Shown: one piece after another, positions 1-57,107 of the stretch | Layout of the letters: each line of letters opens with the position of its first letter | How positions within the stretch are numbered: position 1 is the first letter of the stretch | Assembly (NCBI GenBank): GCA_013399115.1 | Contig: VXAA01003306.1 | Location: 576,150 to 640,149 of the forward strand | Source of the DNA: Anseranas semipalmata | Taxonomy: Eukaryota; Chordata; Aves; Anseriformes; Anseranatidae | Reading direction: 5' to 3' | Length of the DNA: 64,000 bases | The notes under the pieces: model-generated | Told to the model about the DNA's origin: nothing | What the model saw: only the letters and a program-made list of their open reading frames with translations | The model's database searches: none | Made by a program: the position numbers and the translations under genes

Positions 1-353
1 TTATATATTAAGACTCACCAAGTCTGCTAAAAGTATGGAATACAGGTGTTTCTTGCTGAGCCTACTTCCTCCCAACAACAAACACAGACATTACTTTTCC
101 TCACTTTGGCTTGAAGCTTAATCTGTTAACAGATTCCTTTCTAGTAAATCATATAATCACAGAATATCCTGAGTTGGAAGGGACCCATAAGGATCTTCGA
201 GTCCAACTCCTGGCACTACACAGTTGATGTTTATCCAAAAAAAAGTATGCAAGTGCTCAGATAGGTATCCAAGAGCAAAAAAATTTAAATCAATTTTATC
301 CTAGAGGAGACTAAACATTTTGATTTAAAGTTACGCCATTTACTGTGCCTTAC
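1..353 (-). other. RALGAPB intron 24 (partial)
   Basis: Only the donor-side 353 bp are in the window. The one recognisable element is a CR1 tail fragment at 148-224. Confidence 0.9.
148..224 (-). repeat. CR1 retroposon 3' tail fragment
   Basis: On the minus strand this is the tail of a CR1 LINE: a diverged octamer region (AGAATATCCTGAGTTGGAAG as seen on the plus strand), then the GGGACC and GAGTCCAACTCCTGG blocks. About 77 bp survive. It is in the same orientation as RALGAPB. Confidence 0.85.
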
Positions 354-46544
<46,191 letters not shown>

Positions 46545-46574
46545 AGTGCCTCTATGCTACAAACCAAACAATAC

Positions 46575-49500
46575 CTGGGGGGAGAGGGCAAGAAAGAAAG
46601 ACATAATTAGTAGAAATACCGATGAAAACAGTTACCAAAACTGAAGCTGTTTGCCATTGTAAATTCAAGATGAATGAATGTGAAGACCCGTAAGAGATTC
46701 AAACAGCTGTTATTTAACATAAAGGTTTTTAATATAGCTATAAGATTTTTTTCCCTGCTAGTTTTTTTTTTTTTAATACAGTAAGTTTCAGTTAGAAACT
46801 AGAAGCCTATTTGGGACACTAAATCTTCAGAAGAAGGAACTTCGCCTCACAACTTCAGCTAGTGCCAACCCTGCAGAAAGATGTGCTTGCTTACAGGACT
46901 TCCTTGGCTAGAGAATCGTTCTGCAAGTATTTAATTCATACATGCAACGGCTCCCATTCATACCTTACGCTCTTTTTCAGTTCAACAGTAGTTAGAAGTA
47001 CATACCAGCAAACCATCAAGAAAATCTTACTTATCTTGGAAGATAAAATTCAGCCTCTTTTTACATTCAGTCCTACAGCAGGCAATACTCAAAACTGGTG
47101 GCTGAAAATTTTGATTATAACTGATAATGAAAACCGTGCTTACCCTGAAGTGATGTAAGGACTGACTGAGCCTTTGTGGATCACTAATTTAACCCAGTAT
47201 CACTTTATAGTTTCACTATAACATAACAAACTGCTACCAAATCTGAGACACTTGCATATACACTACTACTGCCTTTCAAATCCCTGTAAAGCCAACACAC
47301 GCACAACCACTCTCTATCTAGATCTGTCCTAAAGACTCAGTATAAAAAAAAAAGCCTTTCTGCCTTGGGAGCAGTGGATCATGCTGGAACACCAGCATAC
47401 ACACACACACACCACCAATCTGTTTTTCGTATCTCAGCCCAGGGCCCAGCCCGAGCAAGCAGCCCTGTGCTTGCAGCGTGCAACAAGCCCAGCAGCTAGC
47501 CACGCGGCTGCGGTCCGGCCTCACCGGGCAGCTCGAGGAGATCTACCCACCAAAGCATTAGGAAAGCTAAGCCAGCACAAACTTCTTGCCTGCTGGGACA
47601 GTTTTTAGCTGGATCAAGAACTGATCTAACTCTGGTTAGAGGAAGATCTGTGCCACACGAAGGAGCCACGAGAACACATGTCCGGGAAGGGTGGCAGGAG
47701 CCTTCCTCCCGGCAGCGGCAGCCTTTGTACCTACCCAAAGCAACATCAAAACTGCTGTTCCTGCAGGTGGTACCACAGCAGCCTAAGCCATCAGACCCGG
47801 GATGGCACCAACCTCCCTCTTTCACCCTCTCCCACCAGCACTGGCACTCTGTTATCAGTTATTTGAGCTGGCTGACCACATGAACAACAGAAAACAAGGG
47901 AAGCAGGGCTGGCACGGGAGGAAAAGCAGGAGCATTCAACAGCCACAGCTTAGATCAGCTCAAGCTGTCACGAGCAGCACCCCGAGGACTGCTCGCCACC
48001 TATACTTAGCTGGCACATTTTGGAAACTAGTCAGTTATACCGGGAATGTTTTGAATGTCTCCCTTAAATGCTTCTTGGCCCAAAACCAAACAAGAAGCCA
48101 GGCCTGGAAACGCACCTTCCCAGGGACAAGCCACCATTTAAACGGGTCTGCTTATTTAGCTAACTCCCCGAATGCTGATTTACACCTAAAAACCCTATGT
48201 AAAAAGCCTGATGATTCCCTTCTGGGAAGGAGGGGAAACAAGGCAGCAAGATTTTGGTTTTCCAAACTGTGTCCTTCCTGGTTTGAGGCAGCAATCACAC
48301 GTGCTTATCTGATAGCAAACTGATCAGAGCAGTCAGGAAGCAGACCCTCGGCATCCTTCAGGCATTGTGTCCTCTGGGGGCAATGCCTGTGCCACCACGG
48401 TCACGACCCTTTGGCTTAGAGGAAAACACCACTTCTAAGACACTAGGTCTTGGGACACAGAGAAGTCACAACAACAGCAAAAGGAAGAGCAAACAGGACC
48501 CACAGCCCCAGGTCCAATCATCAACCTTAGTAACAGCTTCAATCACTGGTTAACTTCTTTAGATCGGTTTCCCTACTGCTATCTTTTCCCTTTCTTCAGA
48601 TCCTATACCCACTGGGCTTCCTCTTCATCTGCCCCTTTCTGTCCCACCTGAACACCGCCTTCGTCTCCAGCTTGTGTTGGGAGGGGAAGAACGAGGGGCA
48701 GAAGTGAAATTCCCTGCACCCCACAGGATCTCCCCTTCCTGCTCCCACCTTCCCCCCAGGCCCGCAGCGTGCCCCCCCCAGCGCCACGGGCCTCCCTTCC
48801 CCGCCACGCTCCCAGCTTCGCTGCTCCAACGGCAAGAGCAAAGGCACTCCCCATCCGAAACTGGGGAGTCCATTACAGAAACGGGTAACGCCATTTGAGG
48901 AACGGAGCACCGGTTTAAATAAATTGATTTCAACTGATAGCAGCACGCAGTTTCCAGTGGCACGCTTCAGCTGAAGGAGCGGTAACCACCAGCTCCCGGC
49001 AGGAACTTATCGGAGGGCTGATAACCACCAGCACGCTCGCCCTGCCTGCCCTTACACCAGCACAGGAAGCATGGAAGCACAGCACAAGGAAACTGTAGGC
49101 AGCCCCTACACAGAAGACAAAAACAAATCAGAGGACAAGGACTCCCAAATTCTGAAGCATTTTGAAAAAATCCTCATTGTACCGGCACGAGGCAATGGGA
49201 CGATGCGACCACCCGCCTTCATGCAGCTCCCAGCCATGCCAAAGCAAAGAGGCACAGCTCTTTTGGCCAACCCTTCCCAAATTCTGAGAGAGGGAGCACC
49301 TGTACCAGATTCAGGATATACCACGCCACGTGTAAGATGTTTAGCAGCAGTATGGGGGTAACCAAAACCTCTGGTGCCACGTACACCCAGCCTCCCGCCT
49401 GACCGCCAACATAAATTTAATACTCAAATCTGTATCTTATCAATATTCAAGGCTTCCTTTGGTCTTGCCATAAAATTATTCTGTTAGACTTACCAATATA

Positions 49501-52384
49501 CAAGGAATAATGAACCAAGGAACTATTTCAGATGTAAAATCCTTTTGGCACAGGATTTCCTAAGGTATTGATTTGCCTCCTACGTTTATTCGCAAGGACT
49601 AAAAGTTGCTTTTCATTTAGGCCCTACTAACTGCCATTTGAATTGGAAACTGTTGTCATCTGTTAGGACTGTGGTATAGCTAAACCATTACATCTGTTTT
49701 GATGTTGAATCTGTGAAAACGGAACATACCAAGAGGCCTGTAACTTGCTGAAAAAGCTCAATACAGAAGGTAACCTAATGCTTCATAGAAACAGGACTCG
49801 CTCCCTCCAAAGAGGGCGTGTTTATCACTTGAACATCTACACAACACTGAAAAAAATGCAATTTTCACTCCACACAACCAGTGTACCTTGATTTTAAGTT
49901 GTTTTTGCAATGCTTTTGCATTTCAGTTTCAAAAATAGTACTCTGGCTCACGTAATATCAGCTGCATGAAATCTAGGAGAATATTCAATCCACACAGACA
50001 TAGGTTCAAATCACTAAGGACTCCCAGGGTTAGACTACCTAATTGAGGGAAGGAAGAAAAATAAATAGAACTATGAAATTCACCAAGCAGTTTTACACAC
50101 AAGTTTGGAAACCTAACTCATTTATACTCCTGAAGGCTGCACTAAATAAAACATCATCGGATCTCTACAGACAGATTTGGAAAGAAATTTCCAACATTAA
50201 CGCTGGTGGAACAACTGCAAAGTTCAAATATGTGCCATCTACTAATGAAACTGAACATTCTTCCAATACTCCTTCGAATGGTAAATAATTTGGGTTTCAA
50301 TATATTCCCTACAGAGCCATTTTAACTGAGGAATTTTCATAGCCATTGCCATATAAACCACTGAAAAAGGATGTTTCAGCATTTAAGACCAAAGATCCTC
50401 AGCTCATAAACACCCTAGAAGTTAGTGAACATGAAAAAAGTTACTGATGAGCTCATAAAATTCAAAAAAATAAAATCAAGATATTTCAGTTTTATTTCCA
50501 GTCCCTAAAGCCTTCAGATGAATAGCTGCAGCCAAAATAGTTAAGCTTCTGGATCAGTAAAGTTATTGAGAATTATCTAACTAAAGGACAGATCCACATT
50601 CTGCAATTACTTCAAAGGAACATCCTGGAGCTCCGAGCAGCGGTGGAGTTTTTGGAGTGTGTGCAGGGCAAGGAACCGATATTTGTGTAGGAAGCAGCTC
50701 CTCAGAGTGGGTGCAGGGAGGGTTGGGGGCAAGCTTGAACATTCAGCCCTTCGTGCTCAGCAACTTCAGATGTAAAAATGAGACGTTTGCCTACAACACA
50801 AAAGGGTTTGGAGCACAAGGACAAGCTATGCCCTCAAAAGTGGAAGTTTCCTGGGTTTCATCAGAACCAAAAAGACAGAGTCTGAGCTGAAAATTCAATG
50901 GAGTCAATAATGTTAATATAGCAGAAGCAAAGACCATCAGCAGAGGTGCCCAAGGAAAACCTTACTGAAGAGGGGAGAGCCTAACAAAGCAGCAGCAATA
51001 TAAAGGGACTACACCATAAAGTTTTGGGATATTAGATATACTTCACAAGTATTCCATGGAAAACAAGGTGCTCCCTTGTCCCACCTTGACACCACTGCCC
51101 CTTTGCCCTCCAAATTTCTGCTGGAGGGTACAGAGAGTGTCTCAGGTCTTGGAAGACAAGAATTCAGCACCACTCACACAGCAAGCCCCCCAGGACTGAA
51201 GAAGTGCGTGCTCCTCCAGGTAGCTTGCCTTCAGAGCGCACCCAACGGGTAGGCTCTGCCCCTGGCACCCACCGTGTTAAGAGACACCGTGCAGAGCAGC
51301 AGCAGGCAACACCGACAGAGGGCCCACCTGGGGGACTCAGACACCACAGGCCCCGCTCTGCTGAAAGTCAGTATTTTGTTAAGTTGGCATTTTGTTAAAG
51401 AATGAATGGAGATACGTGTCAGGATTACTATTAAATGAAAAATGTACATTCCAGGCACAAAGAGATCAAGCACAGGAAGAACAGGAACTCATGCCCTCTG
51501 TTCCCAGGCCAGGGGAGCCATTCAGCCACAGTGCTGCTGAGCATCACAGCTCCCCTGGCCCAGGGAAGATGGATTTGTCCAGTTTTATCACTTAGCTGCT
51601 GCAGAAGTCAGTACACAAATCCGACACAGGAAAGGCAGGGTCTCAGACATAAGGCACCATTTAAACCCTAGGGCTTGAGACTCATCAGGGTCAGAGCCCT
51701 CTTCACCATTCTCATTCCTGGGAACACCACTGGACACAGCCCTCCCAAAGCGGGAAACCTGAGCACCTGCCACGGAGAAGGAGGCTGCCTAAAAGTTGGG
51801 TACTGTCACATCTGCGGATTAACAAAGCAAAAACATCAGTTTTGTGAATTTTGGCTATTTCAGTCTGCTTTCAAGTTTCATTACTCAGACACTACTACTG
51901 CTTTGCTTCTTGCTATCATTCCATCTGTAAGAGCTGGGGTGAGAAAGTGATCTCTCAGGCAGGCCATCTGAGAATTTAAGGAGTTCTCACAGCCCTCACT
52001 CGTGCCAAAGACTGCTTAGTGAACTCCACAGCAAAACGGTGCATTTCCTCAATCCACTCTGAGAACAGCCTTCATTCAACGCTCTATTCTACATTTGCAC
52101 TTCTTCCCCAGCGCAGTTCCTCGTGTAACTCTACAAACCGCAACGGCACGACCAGGAAGGGCTTCCCGAAGCCCATGGTCCCCTTAACCTGGGGCACGAG
52201 CACAAAACCTGTGCTTCTGCTGCTGTTCGCCACTTCCCAAAGGAAGCCACATCTGCTGCCGGCAGTCCCGAACATCAGATGGGAGGCAGGATAGATGAGG
52301 GGAAACACAGCCAGCACTGAGCTCCCGAGGACTGCGGCCACAGCACCACCAAATTATTTGTAAGGGGACAAACGGCGACAAAAA
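46575..52384 (-). other. RALGAPB intron 1 (5' UTR intron; right edge not fixed)
   Basis: About 5.8 kb between the coding start and the CpG island. It contains a CA run at about 47397-47412 and a GC-richer block at 48690-48835. Plus-strand frames of 173 codons (47802-48323) and less show no known family. The right edge is approximate because non-coding exon 1 probably lies in or beside the assembly gap. Confidence 0.7.
47397..47412. repeat. Short CA microsatellite
   Basis: About eight CA units, flanked by CATA and CCACC. Confidence 0.85.
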
Positions 52385-52515
52385 AAACTTTTCTCCCCCG
52401 CACGCCTGCGCTCCCGTTCGCAGGAGCGAAGTTCACCCCTCCGCGCGACTTCCAGGCACCGAAACGCTGCCCTCGGCCGCTCCCCGGGGAAGGGCCCAGG
52501 CCGGGCAGGGCCCGG

Positions 52516-53103
52516 NNNNNNNNNNNNNNNNNNNNNNNNNNNNNNNNNNNNNNNNNNNNNNNNNNNNNNNNNNNNNNNNNNNNNNNNNNNNNNNNNNNNN
52601 NNNNNNNNNNNNNNNNNNNNNNNNNNNNNNNNNNNNNNNNNNNNNNNNNNNNNNNNNNNNNNNNNNNNNNNNNNNNNNNNNNNNNNNNNNNNNNNNNNNN
52701 NNNNNNNNNNNNNNNNNNNNNNNNNNNNNNNNNNNNNNNNNNNNNNNNNNNNNNNNNNNNNNNNNNNNNNNNNNNNNNNNNNNNNNNNNNNNNNNNNNNN
52801 NNNNNNNNNNNNNNNNNNNNNNNNNNNNNNNNNNNNNNNNNNNNNNNNNNNNNNNNNNNNNNNNNNNNNNNNNNNNNNNNNNNNNNNNNNNNNNNNNNNN
52901 NNNNNNNNNNNNNNNNNNNNNNNNNNNNNNNNNNNNNNNNNNNNNNNNNNNNNNNNNNNNNNNNNNNNNNNNNNNNNNNNNNNNNNNNNNNNNNNNNNNN
53001 NNNNNNNNNNNNNNNNNNNNNNNNNNNNNNNNNNNNNNNNNNNNNNNNNNNNNNNNNNNNNNNNNNNNNNNNNNNNNNNNNNNNNNNNNNNNNNNNNNNN
53101 NNN
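52516..53103. other. Assembly gap (588 N)
   Basis: An unbroken run of N inside the CpG island. GC-rich promoters are commonly lost in avian assemblies. The gap probably removes the core promoter and possibly exon 1. Confidence 0.99.
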
Positions 53104-53114
53104 CTCCGCCCCGG

Positions 53115-53156
53115 GGTGCTGTGCTCCCCCGGGGGGGCGCTGTGCTCCCCGGGGCC
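53115..53156. repeat. ~21-bp imperfect GC-rich tandem duplication at gap edge
   Basis: Two copies of a GGTGCTGTGCTCCCCCGGGG-like unit lie side by side, 12 bp inside the right edge of the gap. The array could continue into the missing sequence. Confidence 0.75.
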
Positions 53157-53272
53157 ACGCCGTGAGCAGGCCCCCAACGCCCTGGCCCCTGGACGCAGGC
53201 GCCGGGTCCCTGCCCCGCACCTCAGCGCGCGAGGGGCTGCGGCTTCCCCGGGGACGAAGGCGCGTCCCGGCG

Positions 53273-53295
53273 GTCTGTCTGTCTGTCTGTCTGTC
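53273..53295. repeat. (GTCT)n microsatellite
   Basis: Nearly six GTCT units within the CpG island. Confidence 0.9.
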
Positions 53296-53860
53296 AGTCC
53301 GGCCGAGCCGGGCCGAGGCGGGGCCTGCGAGCTGCAGAGCACCGCGGTGCGTGCAGGCCGGCCTGGAGCCTGCCCTCAGGCAGCCCGCGGCTGTCCGGAG
53401 CCCCTGGGGGCGGCTCTCGCAGGGGGACCCGGCGGCGAGGAAAATGGTCCCCGCGTCGCCTCTTGTCACGCCCCGCGCCCGGCTCGCTGTATCCCCGTCC
53501 CGGCCTCATTTGCCGTCTCCCCCTCGCCATCGGTTCCACCTCTCTTCGTAAAGCACCCTGCGGGGAGCAGTTCCCGTTGCCACCACGACGTGACATGGTT
53601 TTGCTGGAGATGACGACCGAGGCCGCCGAGGGAGCTCCTCCGGGGCTGGAGGCAGCAGCGCGGGGGTCTCGGTGCCCTTCCCCGCGGCGCTGGGTCAGCA
53701 GCGCCCGCCGCCAGCGGCACGTCCCCCGTGGGGCGGCGATGTTCGGTCGCTGCCAACCGCTTCGGCTGCGGCGTCGCTGGGGGCTTGGCCCAGCTCCACA
53801 AAACCCTCACCGGCCCGCTCCGCAGCTGCCGTGTCCGCAGGCGCCTTCTGTAGCGTTCGT

Positions 53861-54810
53861 TTACCTGCTCTGCTCCTTGTTCAGTGCAGCGGGAAAATGT
53901 CAGCCAAAACAAACAGCAGCCTGCAAAGAGATTTTTAACCCCTTCTACTGCCGTCCACTGAAGGCACAGCGTTTGTCATGATGCAAACTGTGCCGCTGTC
54001 CTGCAGCAAGAACTCTGTCCTGCTTGCCCTGTGTGCTTTCGTGCACTGGCTGGCTGATGGTAAGCAGTGAGAGCTTTTGCAGCGAAGATTTGTTCAGTGC
54101 TTTTACTGTCCATCTCCATTTCACCTATTTGTCCTGCCCCCAAGGGGTGCGATCCTTCCGAGAAGCGTGAATCTCTGGTGTCAGATACAAAAAGCCGTGC
54201 TCTGTTAGTGAGGCTGCTGTGGTGGTACACGCAGCAGGGGCTGGGGAGGCTGAGTGTGATGCACCAGCAGTGGGGCAGAGAACCAAATCCCCCATGCAGA
54301 GACATTGCACAACCAAACCAAGCGCGCTGACCTGGCTGGTGGATCTCTGCCCCCATCCCAGGAGGCAGTCACAAACACTTTGCTTGCTGAGCCCGTCTTT
54401 CTCTCACTCCCCTGCCTTCTGTATCAGATGTGCAAACGCTCCTGCCACTCCCCTGCATTAAGCTTGACAGCAGTGGAGAAATGAGAACTCAGAATTTGTC
54501 CACAGCAGCCCCTGGGGAGCTGCCTTTCTGCTCTCTTCCCTTGCACTCACTACATGTGGTTTTCCAAAGGACTGATAATGCCTCCAGGCTGTCTGCTGCT
54601 GCCTTTGCTTTGGCTCACCAGGTCAGTGCAGTTTGCCGTGTTTGGATTTTCTGTCTCTTATTACAGGATTCATGTACTTTACCATTTACATGTTACCCCT
54701 ATTAGTATGCAAAAAAAAAAAAAAAAAAAGTTAACATTGCTTTCTCTTCTTTTCCTGCCAAAAAGTCTCCACGCGGACAGATGCTCCAAAGCAAAGGCAG
54801 GGGTTAACCC
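53861..54810. other. Intergenic, no gene recognised
   Basis: Upstream flank of the CpG island. It holds a 19-nt poly-A run (54711-54729) and, at its right edge, the palindrome GGGTTAACCC (54801-54810), which recurs at 54818-54827. Overlapping frames on both strands appear to be chance. Confidence 0.6.
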
Positions 54811-55369
54811 TGCTGTGGGTTAACCCTGGTGGGCAGGTGAGCCCCACACAGCCACTCGCTCACTTCCTCCCCATGGGAAGGGGGAAGAGAATTGGAAGGG
54901 CAAAAGTTAGAAAACTCGTGGGTTGAGATACACACAGTTTAATAAGTAAAAAGAGGAAACAAAACAAAGCAAAACAAACAAAAAAGAAAAACCACATGAT
55001 GCAAAATGCAACTGCACACCACCACCATCCGACTGATGCCCAGCCAGTCCCGAAACATTGGCAGCCCTGGAAAACTTCCCCATCAGTTTCCTTGCTGAGC
55101 ATGGCTTCATGTGATCTGGAATATATCCCTTCGGTCAGCTGGGGCCAGCTGTCCTGGCTGTGTCCCCTCCCAGCAGGAAGGACACTGTGCACCCCCAGCG
55201 TACACACTGGCAGGGCAGCGTGAGAAACAGGAAAGACCTTGACTCTGCGTAAGCACTGCTCAGCAACAGCTAAATCTGTGGGTTATCAACACTGTTTTCA
55301 TCACAAATCCAAAACACAGCACCATAGGAGCTACTGTGAAGAAAATTAACTCTATCCCAACCAAAAACA
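54811..55369 (-). mobile_element. Solo LTR of an ERVL-type avian endogenous retrovirus (LTR A)
   Basis: The minus strand matches, from memory, a very common bird ERVL LTR along its whole length. Its start is recognisable by GGATAGAGTTAATTTTC and AACAGTGTTGATAACCC. The middle has CTGAGCAGTGCTTACGC and ACACAGCCAGGACAGCTGG, and the end has the AAACTCGTGG equivalent and GTGTGGGG. No matching second LTR in the same orientation and no coding body lie beside it, so it looks like a solo LTR. The polyadenylation hexamer present in the sister copy at 58.9 kb is not conserved here, and the R/U5 part differs, suggesting another subfamily. Target-site duplications are not evident. The exact ends are uncertain by about 10 bp. 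Confidence 0.85.
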
Positions 55370-57107
55370 TCACAGGCACAGTGGGACTGTTGCTGGAGCG
55401 CTCTGGAAGATCTCCATCCCAGGTGCCTGTACTGATGCTGACTGGGCACCCATCGCACATCGGGAGGTCAGTGACCCACACAGGGGCGACCTGAGCAGAT
55501 GCAGAATGAGCTTCCCAGCTGATTGCACTGGGGCCACCTGCAGGCAGCTCCCACTGGGCGCCTGGCAGTGACGCCACCACCCGTGTGTCCTTGTCTTTAT
55601 CTTGAAATGAAGCAGTGTGTTTTCACTAAACATCCTTTTACTCAATTGCAGGAATGATGGATGCAGTTTTGTACTCCTGGGAAAACCCTATAGCAACCCT
55701 TAAGACCGCAGTGCTGGTGGACCCCTCCTCAGGCAGAACCTGAGCACTCTGCCGTGTCCTGGCTCAAGGCCCATGCGCTGCTGCATGACTTGGGGTTCCC
55801 AGCATTTGAAGGAACATAAGACTGTGGTTTTTTTCCTTTCTCATGTTATCTCCAGGTGTTTTAATTTAAAGGTACTTTAATCAATGCCTTGCAGAGTTTG
55901 AGTGCCTTTCTCAGGGGATCCATAACGAGCAATAGCCCCTACACTTTACATCTAGGGGTGTCGGCAGGATCCCAGCAGTGGATGGCAGGGCTGGGGGGCA
56001 GCGCTGCCGGGGCACGGAGCCCCTGCAAGGGAAGCTGCTGAGACACAAGCCACTCGGTGCAAGAGTGCTGGGATGAGGGCTTCTGGGATTCGGGTGATGA
56101 GGAGGGGACAGAGGGCCTGGGGGGTGAGTTCAGCAACAGCATCACTGCCTGGCCATTAGTGATTAACGAAGGAAAGGGGCCCCCTTGGCCACCCCAGCAC
56201 ACCCTAGTTCTCAGGCAAATTTGGCAGGGACATACTGGCAAAAGCTGGAAGAAAGGCTGGCACAGTGGCTTTTGTGAGTGTGGGACCATGGGGAGGTGGT
56301 GTCTGCTTGAACCCTCAGGAGTTAGTGTATCTGGGAGCTGTCTCACTCAGGGAGCCACACAATCACAGCATCCCTTACCTTTTGATTGGAATGACAACAT
56401 AATATGTCGGAAAAATACAGCTGAGGCTTGTTGATGCTTAGGGGAGCTCACTGCATGGCAAGGCGTGTGCTCACACAACTTTGCAAGCCCCTCGGCATGA
56501 ACAAATGGATATTAACGGGTGCCCGTTTGCCTTGAAGGCACTGCTAACCTCCCGGCTGGGGCTGCATGGAAGAGAGCAGCGCGGATGCTATCTTACCACT
56601 GTGGCAGCTTGGCGGCTGTGGGGCTGGAGGAAAGCAAAGGAGCCTCAGGGCATTGCAAGTAGGAAAGCCACAGAGGAAGATTACTCAGAGCGAGATGTTC
56701 CTGGCAGGGATGCACAGGGAGCAGACCGGTGGCAAACCAGTGCTTTACCTATAGGGTGAGTATAAATGAGCAAAAGGGAAAGGGCAAAGGAGTGCTCAAA
56801 GAGTGCTCAAGTGCTGGGGCATGGGTTCTGCCCGCAGCCCCTTTCACCAGCACTGACTGTCCCCCAACCAGTCTGCCCCGCTTTGTTGTTCCTCAGTTTC
56901 TTGTTTTGCTCTTATCGATGGTACCTTCAGGATGTCTCATGTTCTCAGGTGCCCAGATGTACTTCAAGGGTGCTGCCTGCACCCCTCAAGGATGCCCCTG
57001 GTTCCCAGGACAAGTTCCAGGCAGCTGTCACCCGACCCTGCAGGGACAGACTGGCTTCTTAGGGATCCTGGGCAGAATGAGGACAGCACTAAGCTGTAGT
57101 TATAATT
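55370..57107. other. Intergenic, no gene recognised
   Basis: 1.7 kb of moderate GC. Frames of up to 135 codons on both strands overlap each other and resemble no known family. It could include further decayed retroviral sequence, but I see no motif that shows it. Confidence 0.5.

Larger units (their letters stand above)
52385..53860. promoter_or_regulatory. CpG island, presumed RALGAPB promoter with non-coding exon 1
   Basis: The sequence turns abruptly GC- and CpG-rich from about 52385, and stays so to about 53860 on the far side of the gap. It is the only such block upstream of exon 2 and sits at the expected 5' end of RALGAPB. GC boxes are visible at 53106-53112 (CCGCCCC) and 53317-53325 (GGCGGGGCC). 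The transcription start and the exon 1 donor cannot be fixed because 588 bp are missing. Divergent transcription is possible. The long open frames crossing this block are artefacts of GC richness and of the gap. Confidence 0.75.

Noticed and set aside
48596..48963. Several overlapping 74-116-codon frames in intron 1
   Set aside because: All arise from a GC-rich block, in three frames on one strand and one on the other. Sequence is low complexity.
52275..53469. Minus-strand open frames of 241-371 codons across the CpG island
   Set aside because: Most of their length is the N gap, translated as X. The remainder is low-complexity GC-rich sequence with no conserved motif.
53116..53981. Plus- and minus-strand frames of 100-172 codons right of the gap
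   Set aside because: High GC depletes stop codons. The frames overlap in several registers and contain only Arg/Pro/Ala-rich low-complexity peptides.
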